Of a stretch of DNA of 64,000 nucleotides, positions 43,415 to 54,070 are shown piece by piece; within the stretch, counting starts at the first letter, position 1, and the number at the start of each line of letters is the position of its first letter. The notes below the pieces were generated by a model, which saw only the letters and a program-made list of their open reading frames with translations, was not told the origin of the DNA and made no database searches. The position numbers were made by a program, and so were the translations under genes. This DNA comes from CALODL01 sp942492115 (GTDB lineage Bacteria > Planctomycetota > Phycisphaerae > UBA1845 > CAIVHJ01): the NCBI GenBank assembly GCA_942492115.1, contig CALODL010000002.1, positions 124,001 through 188,000 of the forward strand, in the 5' to 3' direction.

Positions 43415-46400
43415 CGGTCAGTGATCTCCAGACGCAACGGCTGAACAGGGTCGAGATCAATTCGCCCCGTCGGCGGTGTCGGGAACAGGAAGGTCCTGTG
43501 CTCCGGATGCGTGTGATCGCTCCGGACATCTATGGTGAAAGTGCCGGTGGCGTTTGCGGACACCCGATAGGTAAAGGTGGCCAGCGTACCCCTGTGGACG
43601 GCGATGCCCGCGGTATCGAGACCCGCGACCATCTGTCCAGTGTGGATGTTGAAGGCCGACCAGGGTGCCGAACGCGGCCGCCGGACATCCCGATCTGCTG
43701 ACGGCGGCACGAACACGGTGCTGCCCGTCATCGTGATATCAATCAGCTCCAATCGCCCTGAGATGCCTCCCGAGGTGTCAAGATGCAGCTGGTAGCCACG
43801 GAGGTCTTTGAGCGGTGTGCGCAACAGAACGTCGACCTCGACGAGGTCACCGGGGCGCGGCCGTCTTGTTGAAGCCCGGAGTGCCAGCGTGGCCTCGACC
43901 GTCCGCTGCGGGGCCGTTTCGATGTTCGGCGACGGGCCGCCGTCCAGTGGGCAGCCACACGACGTCGATCCGCCGAAAGCGTTCAGCGCCGCAAACGCGT
44001 CATTGCCATCGCACACGCCGTCGGGGGAACAGCTGCCGAAAGCGCCGCCCGCATCGACGTTGAGGGCAACCGGCGGCCCATCCTCGCACGGGTAGGGATC
44101 CCCGACGCCACCGTTTGGATCAGAGTCACTGAAGCAGTTCAGCGCGTGGAAGCGGTCGTTGCCGTCAGCTGCGCCATCGACGGGGCACAACCCGAACGCT
44201 CCGCCCATGTCGCCGAACACGATGTCGGTCCCGACGCAGGCATCGCCGACGATCTCCCAGAACATGCAGTTGTCGTCGCGGATCCCGTCGTCGTCGGTGT
44301 CGGCACAATCGGCCAGTGTTTCGGGCGGATCGGCGATATCAAAGGGTCCGAATGTCGCGCAGCCGACCAGGTTGACCGTGCCACCCTGGTCGTCGAGCGT
44401 TTCGTAATAGATACGACAGTTGTCCAGCGTCAGCGTCGAGCCCATCCCCAGCGTCAGCGTCTGAACATACAACGCCTCCGTGCACAGGGCCTGCCCCAGG
44501 CCATCGTTGTCGAACTCGTCGACGAAGGTTACGTCGGCGGTCTCGGCGATCTCCAGGGTGCCGAGTTCGAAGTTGTCGACAAAACCCTGCGGGTCGGCTC
44601 CGAGGTCACGGCCGCCGACCTCGAACAACTGCGGGCCGAGCGGCCCGGGTGATGCATCGCCGTTGAGCAGGATGCCGCCGGAATCGAAATCGAACTCGAT
44701 GGGCGTCGGGCTGTTGTTGATGAAGTCGCCCGACACAGTCAGGGGTACCGAGGACGCGTACTCGATGTCGACGCGGCCATCGAGGAATATGTCTCCCGTG
44801 GTCATCGATGCGGCGTCGATGACCAGGACCGACGGGGGACAGCAGCCGACGTCCTGGGGGTCGTCCGGTCCGCTGAGGGTCGTTACGTCGCCGATCATCC
44901 CCATCGAATCGTCGAGGACGATTGAGCCCTGCCCGCTGGGGCACGTGCCACCGTTGACGATGATCGAGCCGGCCGTGACCGTCGCCGAAGTGGGTTCGGG
45001 GATGTCCGGATCGCCCGCGTATTGCCCCTCTGCGTCGACAGTGAACTCGCCGTTGGGCACATCGATCCGATGGTCTTGTGCAATATAGATGGTACCCTGG
45101 TTGAGCACGCCGCCCGTGTCAGTTACGAGCAGGTCGCCCGGGTTCAGCGGGGCCGGTCCTGTCGGTAACGTGATACGCAGGACAGCCGCATCGCGCACGA
45201 GCAATGTGGCGATCGTCGCCTCGACATCGAGGAATACATCGTCGCTGCTGTCGAGGATAACATTGAAGGGGCCGGTGAACATACCCTCGTCGGGATAGGC
45301 GTCCATTTCCGGGGCGTTGATGATCCAGTTGCCAGGACAACTCCACAAAACCTCCTCGCCGGCACAGTCGATCGGATCGGAGACGAACTGGGTGCATTCA
45401 TCCGGGACGCCGTCTCCGTCTGCATCGACAGATGTCATATTGGCGATATCGCAACAGTCGGGAATGCCGTTGAAGTTGCAATCGTCACAGTTGGGGCCCG
45501 CGACGTCGCCGCAGTTCATCGGATCACTCGGCGCACCCGTGTCACAGGATGCGATGTCGCATTCATCGGGGATATCATTGCCATTGCAGTCGGCCGAGGT
45601 CTCGTCGAATATGTCGCATTCATCCTCGATGCCGTTGCCGTTGCAGTCGTTGACCACATCGAGGAAGCAGCCGCCGGTAAACTCGTAGGCGCCCATGTCA
45701 ACGACCGGCGACCCTGGGATGCCAGTGTCCGCCGTATCGGGATCGTCGTACTGTCGGACATCGCCGGAGAGGTCGATCGGGATGTACTCGAGGATGTCGC
45801 CGTCACCGTCAAGATCCAGTGTGTCCGCTGGCAGCGCTGGCGTGTTGGCCGCATCGATGACTGGTGAGCCCGGAAAAACGCGGAAGTCATCGTCGGGGGT
45901 GCCGGGGATATCATCATCGCCATCTAGGTCACGGAACAGCGGATCGCCGTCAACATTGCCCGTACCACCGAGGCCGCCGGTCAGGCCCTGGACAAGCGTA
46001 TAGTCGACCACGGCCGTGCTGCTGTTTGCCGATATCTGTGAGGGCTCGTCCGTGAATGGCCCGCCTTCATCGGCATCCGCATCCCTGGTATTGTCCCAGA
46101 ACAGGCAATTGGTGACCGTGGCAGTTGCGCCGGATTGAAGCCGCAGGCCGGCTGCTCCATTGCCATCATTGAAGCCGCGATTGCTGATGAAGCTGCTATT
46201 AATCACTTGGGGCGTCGAACTACAACAGGCGTTCAGTCCGGAACCGGCGAAGCATGATTCATTGTGTGCGAACAAGCAGTTGATGAATGTGGGGCTGCCG
46301 GCGACAGCAGCGCCGCCACCATCAAAACGGGCAACCGTGTTCGATATGAAACGGCAGTTGGTGAATACGGCCGCTCCGCTGCCATGATAAACGCCACCTC

Positions 46401-49400
46401 CGCCAGTGCCGTCCGCAACATTGTCCGTGAACAGGCAGTCGGTGAGTATGGGGGCACTATTCTCGATGTATATGGCCCCTCCGTCGCCTGATGCATTCTG
46501 ATCGAATGTGCAAGTGGTCAACTCCGGCGTACTGGAATTCTGGATTGTGATTGCACCCCCGGTTGAAAGCTCGAAATTATCAACAAACGTGCAATCGCGT
46601 ATCGTGGGGCTGGCGTTGTCGATGAGCATGCCGCCGCCCGGGCCGGGATCCTTGTCGCCGACAAATCCTCCTTTGATGGTGAATCCGTCAAGGATGGCAG
46701 TGGAGTCCACTGATGTGGCACTGATGACGAGGTAACTGTTGTCGTCGCGATTCGTGCCCATCCAGCATTGCCCATCGATGCAGCGGTTCTGGGAACCCGG
46801 GCAGACTATATCCATAACTCCACAAACGGACGGTTCCCGGGTACAAGCCAGTGTGGCATCATCGCCAGAGAGGTCACCGCTGAGGAGCGACACATTGACT
46901 GCCGGATCCCTCTGGTCGAGCTCAGATTCAGTTCCGCTGAAACCACCGTACAGAGCTACAGCTGCCGATAGCGCGAACGTCGCCGAACGGTCCTTGCCAA
47001 GGTCATCCGGCCGATATGTTCCGGCCGCGACCCACACCTCGGCGGGAGTACTTGATTGTGCTGCCGTGAGGGCGTCCTGCAAGCTGTTGAAGGCATCACT
47101 CCACGAGCTTCCATCATTGGCGCCGTTGGCATCCTGTTTGACGTATATGATCGTCGTCGCAAGGTACTCATATGCCCCCAGGTCGACTACGGCTGATCCC
47201 GGTATTCCCGTATCGGCGGTGCCCGGGTCATCCAGGACGCGTTCGCCGGCCGCCAGGTCGATCGGCAGACGCTCGGCCGTGTCACCATCATCGTCCAGAT
47301 CCAGCGCATCCGTAGGCAGGGCCGGGGTGTCGCCGGCGTCGATGGCCGGCGAGCCGGCCACGATACTGAAATCGTCATTGAGGTCGCCGGGCATGTTGTC
47401 CGGCCCGTCATCGTCGGCGAACAGGGGATCCCCATCGATATTGCCTGTGCCGCCGAAGCCGCCCGTCAGCCCCTGGACCAACGAGTAGTTGAGGCTGAGG
47501 TTCTCGGGGGTGACGATGTCGATCTGGGCCGTCTCGTCGGTGAACGGGCCCTTCGCGTCGCCGTCGGAGTCGGCGATGTTGCCCCATAGAATCGAGTTCG
47601 TGATGTCCAACGCGCCGCCGGCATCGTAGACGTAGGCGCCGCCACCCAGTCCGCCTGCTGCGTTCCTGCTGACCGTGGTATTGATCAATGACGTCGTGCC
47701 ATTGAAGAACAAGGCGGCGCCGTTGTCGTCGGCCTGGTTGTCATGAAACAGGCAGTTGACGAATGTGACGTCGCCGGACGAGTTGTAGTGCGCGCCGCCG
47801 TTGAGTGATGAATTGGATGCAAAGACGCAGTTCAGGTACGACGCCGTAGTGAAAGCGTCAGCCGTGGCGCCACCGCGGCCGTTGCTGCTGATTCGGGCTA
47901 CGTTGTGGATGAATGTACAGCGCGTATACGTAATCGACGAGGTGGCGTTCCACGACACTCCGCCTTGTGCGGCGTAGTTGAATTCGAAATAGCAGTCCGA
48001 GATGAAGGGGTCGCTGCCGAACGTGCAGTCCATGGCCCCGCCGATATTGGACGATACATTGCGTATGAAGCGACAATTGGAGATCGACGGGCTTCCACTG
48101 ATGATGTGCAGTCCGCCGCCGCGATCGAAGGACACGGCGTAGCCGCCGGTGATGGTCACGCCGTCGAGAACGGCCGTGCGGTCGACTCCGTCGGCGACCA
48201 CGACGTGGTCGGAGTTATCGGAGATGTTCTGCGGTCTAATACATTGTTCTTCTACGCAGCGATACCCGAGAGCGACGGTCGCACACTCCGAGTCCATCGT
48301 GCAGGCCTGGAGGGCATCATCGCCAGCGAGGTCGCCCGATAGGATCGTCTCATTGGTTGCGGTATCGCGTTCGAAGAGGGCCGTTTCGGTGCCGGCAAAT
48401 CCGCCGTATACCGCCACGTCGTTAATGAGCTCGAAGCTGACCAGCGTGTCCGAGCTGGCCGGCTTGTATGTGCCGGCGGCGATCCAGATCTGGGCCGGCG
48501 GCAGGGCCTGCGCATCGACCAGCGCATCCTGGAGGTCGTTGTAGGCCGTCCTCCAGCCCGTGCCGTCACCGCCCTTGGCCGCGGCATTGACGTAGATGAC
48601 ACGTGGTGGCTGGTATTCGTACGCACCGATGTCAATATCAGAATCACCGGAGGCGCCGGAATTCGGGGTGGCTGGATCATCCACAACGCGCATCTCGTTA
48701 TCCAGGTCGAGCGGGAGTGTCTCGGCCACGTTGGCATCGTCATCCAGATCAGCGCTGTCGGGCGGTAAGGCGGCCTCATTGCCAGCGTCGATGAGTGGCG
48801 AGATCGGCCGGAGTCTTAGGTCGTCATCGACGGTCCCCATGATGTCATCAGGGCCATCGATGTCCACGAAGAGTGGATCGATGTCCAGGTTGCCGACGCC
48901 GCCGAGCGTCCCCGTCAGGCCATCGATGAGTGAGTAGTTTACTGTTGTCACGCTGCCAGTGAAGGAGATTTGTCGGCTCTCACTGTAGTCTGGCATGCCT
49001 CCAGGGAAAGCTGCATTGCGCCAGAACACACAGTTGGCGATATTCACAGTTGCGTTGTCTGCCGAGAGGCCGACGCCGGAAGTTGCTCCTGCCGTGAACA
49101 TATTGCTTACGAAATGGCTGTTGACTACGGACACGTCTGAGGATTGGTTGATCTGCATTCCCTTCTCATTGCCGACAAACATGCAGTTTGCGAACACAGC
49201 GTCATCGTCCTCGACTACGACGACGGCGGCAGGGCCATTGTTGTAGAAGCCACAATTGAAAACGCCTCTGCTGTCTAAGTTTGCAGGATTGATTGCGCCG
49301 AGCTTGAGGGCCTGCGGGTAGTTTGCGGTGAATACGCAATCAAAGATCGTGGCTTCTGCTCCTGCATCGATATTATCATCGATCAAGACCCCCGCCGGCG

Positions 49401-50097
49401 CTGCAAGTGCAGTGTTTCTCTCGATGCGGCAGCCGGTCAAACGCAGGCTGTCGGCGTTCATGGAGTCGAGGGCACGACCTTCGTGTCCAGTGATCGAGCA
49501 ATTCGAAATAGAGGCATCTCCGCTGTCGAATGTGATGCCGCCGCCGGAAATACCTACGGCTTTGCCACCAGACACGGTAAAGCCATCGAGTACGACGGAT
49601 GTGCCGTCGATGACCAAGATAGTCTCCGTGTTCTCAGAATTGTCGAGCGCCGTAATGCATGTGCCGTCCACACAACGTCCACCGAGCGCATCACAATCCG
49701 GTGAATCTGCAGAACAATCCTGCAACATATCGTCGCCGCTTAAATCACCACTGAGAATCGTCACGTGAGCGTTAATATCGCGTTCGCTGAGCTCAACCTC
49801 GGTGCCATCAAACCCACCATAAAGCTCGAAGTTATCCAACAAGGTAAAGGATGCGTTCTGGTCGCCGAGTGTGTAGCCCACTCCAATGTCCGGCGCATAG
49901 GTACCTTCTGCGACCCAGAACACCGAGCCGCCGCTCCCCAGCGCATCCTGCAGGCTTGTAAACGCATCGGTCCAACTGGTGCCATTGTTGGCCCCGGTGG
50001 CATCGGCATCGACAAATACTGTCGCGCCGCCGAATACGGGTGAAACAGTGACGAAGGCTGTGCAGCTCACGCAGATCGCGAGGATCCGTGGATTCAT
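43366..50097 (-). CDS. Giant secreted protein with three beta-helix modules and a dockerin/cohesin-like C-terminus
   Basis: The 2243-residue product has a signal peptide (about 1-24). Three related right-handed beta-helix modules follow, starting VFVDADATGANNGTSWTDAF (about 27), IYVNAAAKGGDGTGWRTAYN (about 500) and IIYVKQDANGANDGSSWSDA (about 980). Each ends with a choice-of-anchor-Q-like tail SPAIDAGDTPALP. About 1480-1560 is DxDxDG-rich (thrombospondin-3-like: DCNGNGIEDECD, DADGDGVPDEC). A second beta-rich segment follows to about 1940. The C-terminus repeats the DMGGAFGLC...DGNDRF / NVDAGGAFGSC...DGNDAF pair (about 1960-2050) and a cohesin-like domain (about 2065-2215). Shine-Dalgarno GGGAGAG precedes the ATG. 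Surface fibre or polysaccharide-binding role is inferred. Confidence 0.9.
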   Translation of the reverse strand: MNPRILAICVSCTAFVTVSPVFGGATVFVDADATGANNGTSWTDAFTSLQDALGSGGSVFWVAEGTYAPDIGVGYTLGDQNASFTLLDNFELYGGFDGTEVELSERDINAHVTILSGDLSGDDMLQDCSADSPDCDALGGRCVDGTCITALDNSENTETILVIDGTSVVLDGFTVSGGKAVGISGGGITFDSGDASISNCSITGHEGRALDSMNADSLRLTGCRIERNTALAAPAGVLIDDNIDAGAEATIFDCVFTANYPQALKLGAINPANLDSRGVFNCGFYNNGPAAVVVVEDDDAVFANCMFVGNEKGMQINQSSDVSVVNSHFVSNMFTAGATSGVGLSADNATVNIANCVFWRNAAFPGGMPDYSESRQISFTGSVTTVNYSLIDGLTGTLGGVGNLDIDPLFVDIDGPDDIMGTVDDDLRLRPISPLIDAGNEAALPPDSADLDDDANVAETLPLDLDNEMRVVDDPATPNSGASGDSDIDIGAYEYQPPRVIYVNAAAKGGDGTGWRTAYNDLQDALVDAQALPPAQIWIAAGTYKPASSDTLVSFELINDVAVYGGFAGTETALFERDTATNETILSGDLAGDDALQACTMDSECATVALGYRCVEEQCIRPQNISDNSDHVVVADGVDRTAVLDGVTITGGYAVSFDRGGGLHIISGSPSISNCRFIRNVSSNIGGAMDCTFGSDPFISDCYFEFNYAAQGGVSWNATSSITYTRCTFIHNVARISSNGRGGATADAFTTASYLNCVFASNSSLNGGAHYNSSGDVTFVNCLFHDNQADDNGAALFFNGTTSLINTTVSRNAAGGLGGGAYVYDAGGALDITNSILWGNIADSDGDAKGPFTDETAQIDIVTPENLSLNYSLVQGLTGGFGGTGNIDGDPLFADDDGPDNMPGDLNDDFSIVAGSPAIDAGDTPALPTDALDLDDDGDTAERLPIDLAAGERVLDDPGTADTGIPGSAVVDLGAYEYLATTIIYVKQDANGANDGSSWSDAFNSLQDALTAAQSSTPAEVWVAAGTYRPDDLGKDRSATFALSAAVALYGGFSGTESELDQRDPAVNVSLLSGDLSGDDATLACTREPSVCGVMDIVCPGSQNRCIDGQCWMGTNRDDNSYLVISATSVDSTAILDGFTIKGGFVGDKDPGPGGGMLIDNASPTIRDCTFVDNFELSTGGAITIQNSSTPELTTCTFDQNASGDGGAIYIENSAPILTDCLFTDNVADGTGGGGVYHGSGAAVFTNCRFISNTVARFDGGGAAVAGSPTFINCLFAHNESCFAGSGLNACCSSTPQVINSSFISNRGFNDGNGAAGLRLQSGATATVTNCLFWDNTRDADADEGGPFTDEPSQISANSSTAVVDYTLVQGLTGGLGGTGNVDGDPLFRDLDGDDDIPGTPDDDFRVFPGSPVIDAANTPALPADTLDLDGDGDILEYIPIDLSGDVRQYDDPDTADTGIPGSPVVDMGAYEFTGGCFLDVVNDCNGNGIEDECDIFDETSADCNGNDIPDECDIASCDTGAPSDPMNCGDVAGPNCDDCNFNGIPDCCDIANMTSVDADGDGVPDECTQFVSDPIDCAGEEVLWSCPGNWIINAPEMDAYPDEGMFTGPFNVILDSSDDVFLDVEATIATLLVRDAAVLRITLPTGPAPLNPGDLLVTDTGGVLNQGTIYIAQDHRIDVPNGEFTVDAEGQYAGDPDIPEPTSATVTAGSIIVNGGTCPSGQGSIVLDDSMGMIGDVTTLSGPDDPQDVGCCPPSVLVIDAASMTTGDIFLDGRVDIEYASSVPLTVSGDFINNSPTPIEFDFDSGGILLNGDASPGPLGPQLFEVGGRDLGADPQGFVDNFELGTLEIAETADVTFVDEFDNDGLGQALCTEALYVQTLTLGMGSTLTLDNCRIYYETLDDQGGTVNLVGCATFGPFDIADPPETLADCADTDDDGIRDDNCMFWEIVGDACVGTDIVFGDMGGAFGLCPVDGAADGNDRFHALNCFSDSDPNGGVGDPYPCEDGPPVALNVDAGGAFGSCSPDGVCDGNDAFAALNAFGGSTSCGCPLDGGPSPNIETAPQRTVEATLALRASTRRPRPGDLVEVDVLLRTPLKDLRGYQLHLDTSGGISGRLELIDITMTGSTVFVPPSADRDVRRPRSAPWSAFNIHTGQMVAGLDTAGIAVHRGTLATFTYRVSANATGTFTIDVRSDHTHPEHRTFLFPTPPTGRIDLDPVQPLRLEITDRQSRPAADSAASRSAR

Positions 50098-50378
50098 CTG
50101 ACTCTCCCAGAGATGTCATTGCGGGGTCGTGCGGCATGCCCGGGATGCCGCGAGGCGTGGTACTCCGCTTACGAAAGCCCATCGTAGCGAATTGACGGAC
50201 ATGATGTGCGGCTTCAGGTACGTGGTTCGAATATTTGTGGTCGATATGCACAAAACTCGTAATCGGTTAGTAGCAGAATTCAGTGTGACTGGATTCTCGT
50301 TTGCGCGCGCCATCGATGCGATTCATATATCCACCGTCAGCAGCCAGTCTTGCAGCTGTTTCTGGGCGATTGATAAGC

Positions 50379-51491
50379 CTAGCCCTCCATCTCCGGCTTG
50401 GGCCGCCGCTCACGCATTGGCCGCCAACGCAAATTCATGCCGCATTCACAGCCCTCAGGTTCGCTGGCCCGGTTGGTGTGCATGGTGATGCCACGCTGTT
50501 TCAGCACTTCGTAGATCTCAGTGCGGTAACCGGCGGTGAACTGGACCATATCGTAGGCCGAGAGTCCGGCGGGGTTCTCAGCCCATGGGTCGGCGCCGGC
50601 GTCCAGCAGGGCCTCGACCGTCGCCGGTTGCCCTGCGTCGATGGCGCTGAACAGCGGTGTGCAGCCAAGGGGAGCACGCGCTTCGATGGGCACACCGGCG
50701 GCGAGCAACGCCTGCACGGCATCGATCTGTCCCGACTTCGCGGCGTCGTGCAGGGGCGTGTCACGGCTCTTGTTGAGCGCGTGGGCATCGGCCCCGGCCT
50801 CGAGCAGCATGCGCACGGCAGCGCCCTGGGCGGCCCGCGCCGCGAGGTGTAGAGGGGTATCGTGCTGATATTTCGTCAAGGCCTGGAGCGGCAGGCCGGC
50901 CTCCAGCGCACGGCGCAGACCCTCGGTGTCGCCGAGCAAGGCGCACAGGTGCAGATCTGTCAGGTCGTCGCAGTGGCCTCCGACAGCGCGCATCAGCCGC
51001 GCCGCCTCGGCGTGACCGTACCGGGCGGCGCGGTCCAGGGCCTCGTTGACATCGCCCGGCGTGATGCCGCCGGCCTTCAGGAGCGCCTGCAGCATGGTCA
51101 GGTCCCCGCGGCCGGCGGCGCAGGCGAGCACTGATGACTCGTACGGACGAAGGTCAACCCGAGCGCCGACGGCCACTAGATAGTGGAACACGTCGAGGTG
51201 CCCGGCAGAGGTGGCCTCATAGAGCGCCGTATGTTTGATGTGATCCTGCACATCGACGTCGCCGCCCGCCTTGACGATGTGGTACACGACATCCAGACGG
51301 TCGGCGCGGGCGGCCCCGACGATCAAGGGCGTGTGCCAGCGCCCAAAGCTGCCGAGGTGTTTCCAGGAGATCGAGACATCGATCGGCGCATCGAGCTCGC
51401 CCCACATGTCGAGGATGTCCTGGAGCGTGGCGTGGTCGAGTTTGTGGGTCAGCCGGTGGTGCCATTGTTCGTCGACGTGAATGTGTTCCAT
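50379..51491 (-). CDS. Ankyrin-repeat protein
   Basis: The 370-residue protein has at least eight ankyrin repeats, from HTPLIVGAARADRLDVVYHI through TALYEATSAGHLDVFHYLVA, TPLHLAARAAQGAAVRMLLE, TPLHDAAKSGQIDAVQALLA and TPLFSAIDAGQPATVEALLD. No signal peptide and no catalytic domain are present, so it should be a cytoplasmic adaptor. The C-terminus ends with a Cys- and Arg-rich segment. It is divergent from the WD40 gene. Confidence 0.85.
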   Translation of the reverse strand: MEHIHVDEQWHHRLTHKLDHATLQDILDMWGELDAPIDVSISWKHLGSFGRWHTPLIVGAARADRLDVVYHIVKAGGDVDVQDHIKHTALYEATSAGHLDVFHYLVAVGARVDLRPYESSVLACAAGRGDLTMLQALLKAGGITPGDVNEALDRAARYGHAEAARLMRAVGGHCDDLTDLHLCALLGDTEGLRRALEAGLPLQALTKYQHDTPLHLAARAAQGAAVRMLLEAGADAHALNKSRDTPLHDAAKSGQIDAVQALLAAGVPIEARAPLGCTPLFSAIDAGQPATVEALLDAGADPWAENPAGLSAYDMVQFTAGYRTEIYEVLKQRGITMHTNRASEPEGCECGMNLRWRPMRERRPKPEMEG

Positions 51492-51675
51492 GAGGGCTCT
51501 CCTCGAGCGGGATTCGGCGTCTCGTGCTCTCCGTCAACCGGCCATACGGTGGGTGCCCGTGCATCTCACGCATGAATCTCTCAATTCAAAGCCTGCGACG
51601 CGTCAGATCAGCCGGCCCGGGCCGTAGGGTGAGCAGGCAGCGTACGGTGGCTGCGCCGCCTGAAGGAGATCAGCC

Positions 51676-54057
51676 ATGAAGCGGTACCCGGGCATCATCG
51701 ATTTTGATTTCTCGCCGGACGGCCGGCGCCTCGCGACGGCGTCGCTCGACGGAACGGCGCGGGTGTGGTGTGCCGAGACCGGGCGGATCCAGCAGGTCGT
51801 CGGTGGGCACGACGGATGCCTGAATTCCGTGCAGTGGGTGCCCAATGGCCGCTACCTGTTCACGGCCTCGGCGACGGCGGCCGTGATCTGGAATCTGCAA
51901 AACAACGCGGAGACTTACCGCATCCCGCTGACCACTGAGGACGGTGAGGTTGCAGATCGCGCGTGGCTGTCGGCGGATAGCAGATGGTGCGTGGCCGGAT
52001 ATGTCGAGGAGGAGCCGATGGTGCGTGTTTGGCGCATCTCTCAGGAGAGGGAGATATCGCTGCAGTGCCCGGCCGGTAAGAGTCTGCCGAGTTTCTTCGG
52101 CACGCGTGTCGAGGCCGTGTGGGCCGAGGACGAGATGATCTGGGTCTGCATACTCGATGAAGACGACCTGGAGTTGTGGGGCTGCACACTGCACCACGGG
52201 TCGACGTGGATTCGCCATGGCGCCGTGCGCTTACCGCGCGACGATTGGGAACAGTGGTCGTTCAGTCCCGACGGTCGACGGCTCACGGTGCTGAGCAGCG
52301 GGGGCCTGGAGCTTATGGTCCGCACCGAGTCGGAACGGGTCGCTATCATTCGACACGGGCCGGCTCAGCGCGAGGTGCTGGAGCCGTATGGGACGCGGAC
52401 GATCTACTCGACCTGTAGACGCCGCGCAGCCCGACTGACCGATGAAGACGAGGCATTCCTCGTGGACGCGGAGTCCAACGAGGTCATCAGTGCCTGCCGT
52501 CACGCCGGTGGGGCGATCCGGGGCGCGACGTTCTCGCCAACGGGAACGCATGCGGCAACGCTGTCCGAGGACGGTATCGTCCGCGTGTGGAACCTGTCCG
52601 ACGGTGCGGAGGTGGCGCTGTTCGAGGGCTGCGCGGCCGATCGTGACCGCGTGCGCTTCTCTGACGATGGGACCCGGGTGTTCGTGGAGACGGATTCAGG
52701 CACTTTGCGCACGGTCCTGCCCATTCCCGGGCTGCCGGGCGTGCGTTCGCCGGCTGCGGCGTCGAGTTCCGACCGGTCGTGGAAGCTCGAACGGTCCCGT
52801 GCGCAGACCGTGCGTGTCTGGCGGCCGGACAACGGTGCTACGGTAGCCTGGGGACGTATCGGCACGCCCTGCTCGACGCGTGTCGAGATCGACGGCGCCG
52901 GCCATCGGGCCTTGACCGTGTGGACCGCGCCGCGCAAAGGTGAGGCGGCCTTCTGGGACCTGGCCACGGCTGAACGCCACGTGGTTCGAGCCGGCCGTAA
53001 GTTCGACAGGATCGAGGCGGGCCACCTGGCTCGGGATGGTCGGCGTGGCGTGATCCTCGGGCGTGACTGGCGTGACCCGGCCCGGCAGGCTGCCATCGTG
53101 GATCTGGACGATCACACCGTGTGTCCGCTGCCGCATGAGTCGGTCGTGGCCCGCGTGGGGTTGTCGGCCGATGGCCGACTGGCCTTCACCGGGACACTCG
53201 ATACGCGCGTGCACGTGTGGGACACGGACAGCGGGGCCCGGCTGGCGACGTTGACCGGTCACCCGCGCGTGCCGTTTCACGGCACGTTCGCGCCCTGTGG
53301 TACACAGCTCATCACCTGCGCCGGGGGACGGCTGCGGGTGTGGGACATCGACGACGCCGAGGTGGTCGCTGAGACTGAGCAGCCCGATGGTCAGGTGGTC
53401 CTCGATTCGGATGGCACGCGGCTGCTGGTCATAGGGCGTCGCGGTGTCGTCCAGGTCTACATGGCAGACGGCCTCACGCCGCTGGCCGAGATCACGCATC
53501 CGGACAGCCCGATCGAGTCCGCCTGTTTCAATGCCGACGGCTCTGAGGTGTTCTTGACCACCGCGTCGGGCGTCGTTCGCCGTCATGATCCGGTGCATGG
53601 CGCCCAGCTGGCCGAGATCTGCAGCCCAAGTCCGCGCGCGGCGTTCGGCTACGCCGCGCGGCGGAGTGTAGCGCCGGACGGTCAGGGCAACGTCCTCGTC
53701 GTCGAGACCTGGGCTCCCGAGCAGGTCATCGCCATCATCGACACGCGCACCAGGAGAGACGAGCGCTGGATTCGCGCGGGGCAGCAGGAGCTGGTGGCGC
53801 TCGAGGCCGATCCGGAGGGGCGGCTGATCGCCGGCCTGCAGGCCGATGGCGTCGTGCGCCTGTGGGACACGCGGACGGGTGCCGAGTGCGCGGGTCTGCC
53901 GACGGATCTCAAGACCTCGGCGCTGCACTGGGCACCGCACGGTGGACGGCTGCTGACGCTCGATGAGGATTGGACGGCCACCGTGTGGGACTGTGATACG
54001 GTGCGTTCCCCACGGCACGTGACGACCTTCGCCGGACATACGCCGCTGGCACTGTGA
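51676..54057 (+). CDS. WD40-repeat beta-propeller protein
   Basis: The 793-residue protein starts after AAGGAGAT. It has about 10-14 WD40-like blades: SPDGRRLATASLDGTARVW, SPDGRRLTVLSSGGLELMV, SPTGTHAATLSEDGIVRVW, SADGRLAFTGTLDTRVHVW and others. There is no signal peptide. Two seven-bladed propellers would fit the length. It is co-directional with, and 13 bases upstream of, the next gene. Role: protein-binding scaffold; partner unknown. Confidence 0.88.
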   Translation: MKRYPGIIDFDFSPDGRRLATASLDGTARVWCAETGRIQQVVGGHDGCLNSVQWVPNGRYLFTASATAAVIWNLQNNAETYRIPLTTEDGEVADRAWLSADSRWCVAGYVEEEPMVRVWRISQEREISLQCPAGKSLPSFFGTRVEAVWAEDEMIWVCILDEDDLELWGCTLHHGSTWIRHGAVRLPRDDWEQWSFSPDGRRLTVLSSGGLELMVRTESERVAIIRHGPAQREVLEPYGTRTIYSTCRRRAARLTDEDEAFLVDAESNEVISACRHAGGAIRGATFSPTGTHAATLSEDGIVRVWNLSDGAEVALFEGCAADRDRVRFSDDGTRVFVETDSGTLRTVLPIPGLPGVRSPAAASSSDRSWKLERSRAQTVRVWRPDNGATVAWGRIGTPCSTRVEIDGAGHRALTVWTAPRKGEAAFWDLATAERHVVRAGRKFDRIEAGHLARDGRRGVILGRDWRDPARQAAIVDLDDHTVCPLPHESVVARVGLSADGRLAFTGTLDTRVHVWDTDSGARLATLTGHPRVPFHGTFAPCGTQLITCAGGRLRVWDIDDAEVVAETEQPDGQVVLDSDGTRLLVIGRRGVVQVYMADGLTPLAEITHPDSPIESACFNADGSEVFLTTASGVVRRHDPVHGAQLAEICSPSPRAAFGYAARRSVAPDGQGNVLVVETWAPEQVIAIIDTRTRRDERWIRAGQQELVALEADPEGRLIAGLQADGVVRLWDTRTGAECAGLPTDLKTSALHWAPHGGRLLTLDEDWTATVWDCDTVRSPRHVTTFAGHTPLAL

Positions 54058-54070
54058 CGGAGGGGAGCGC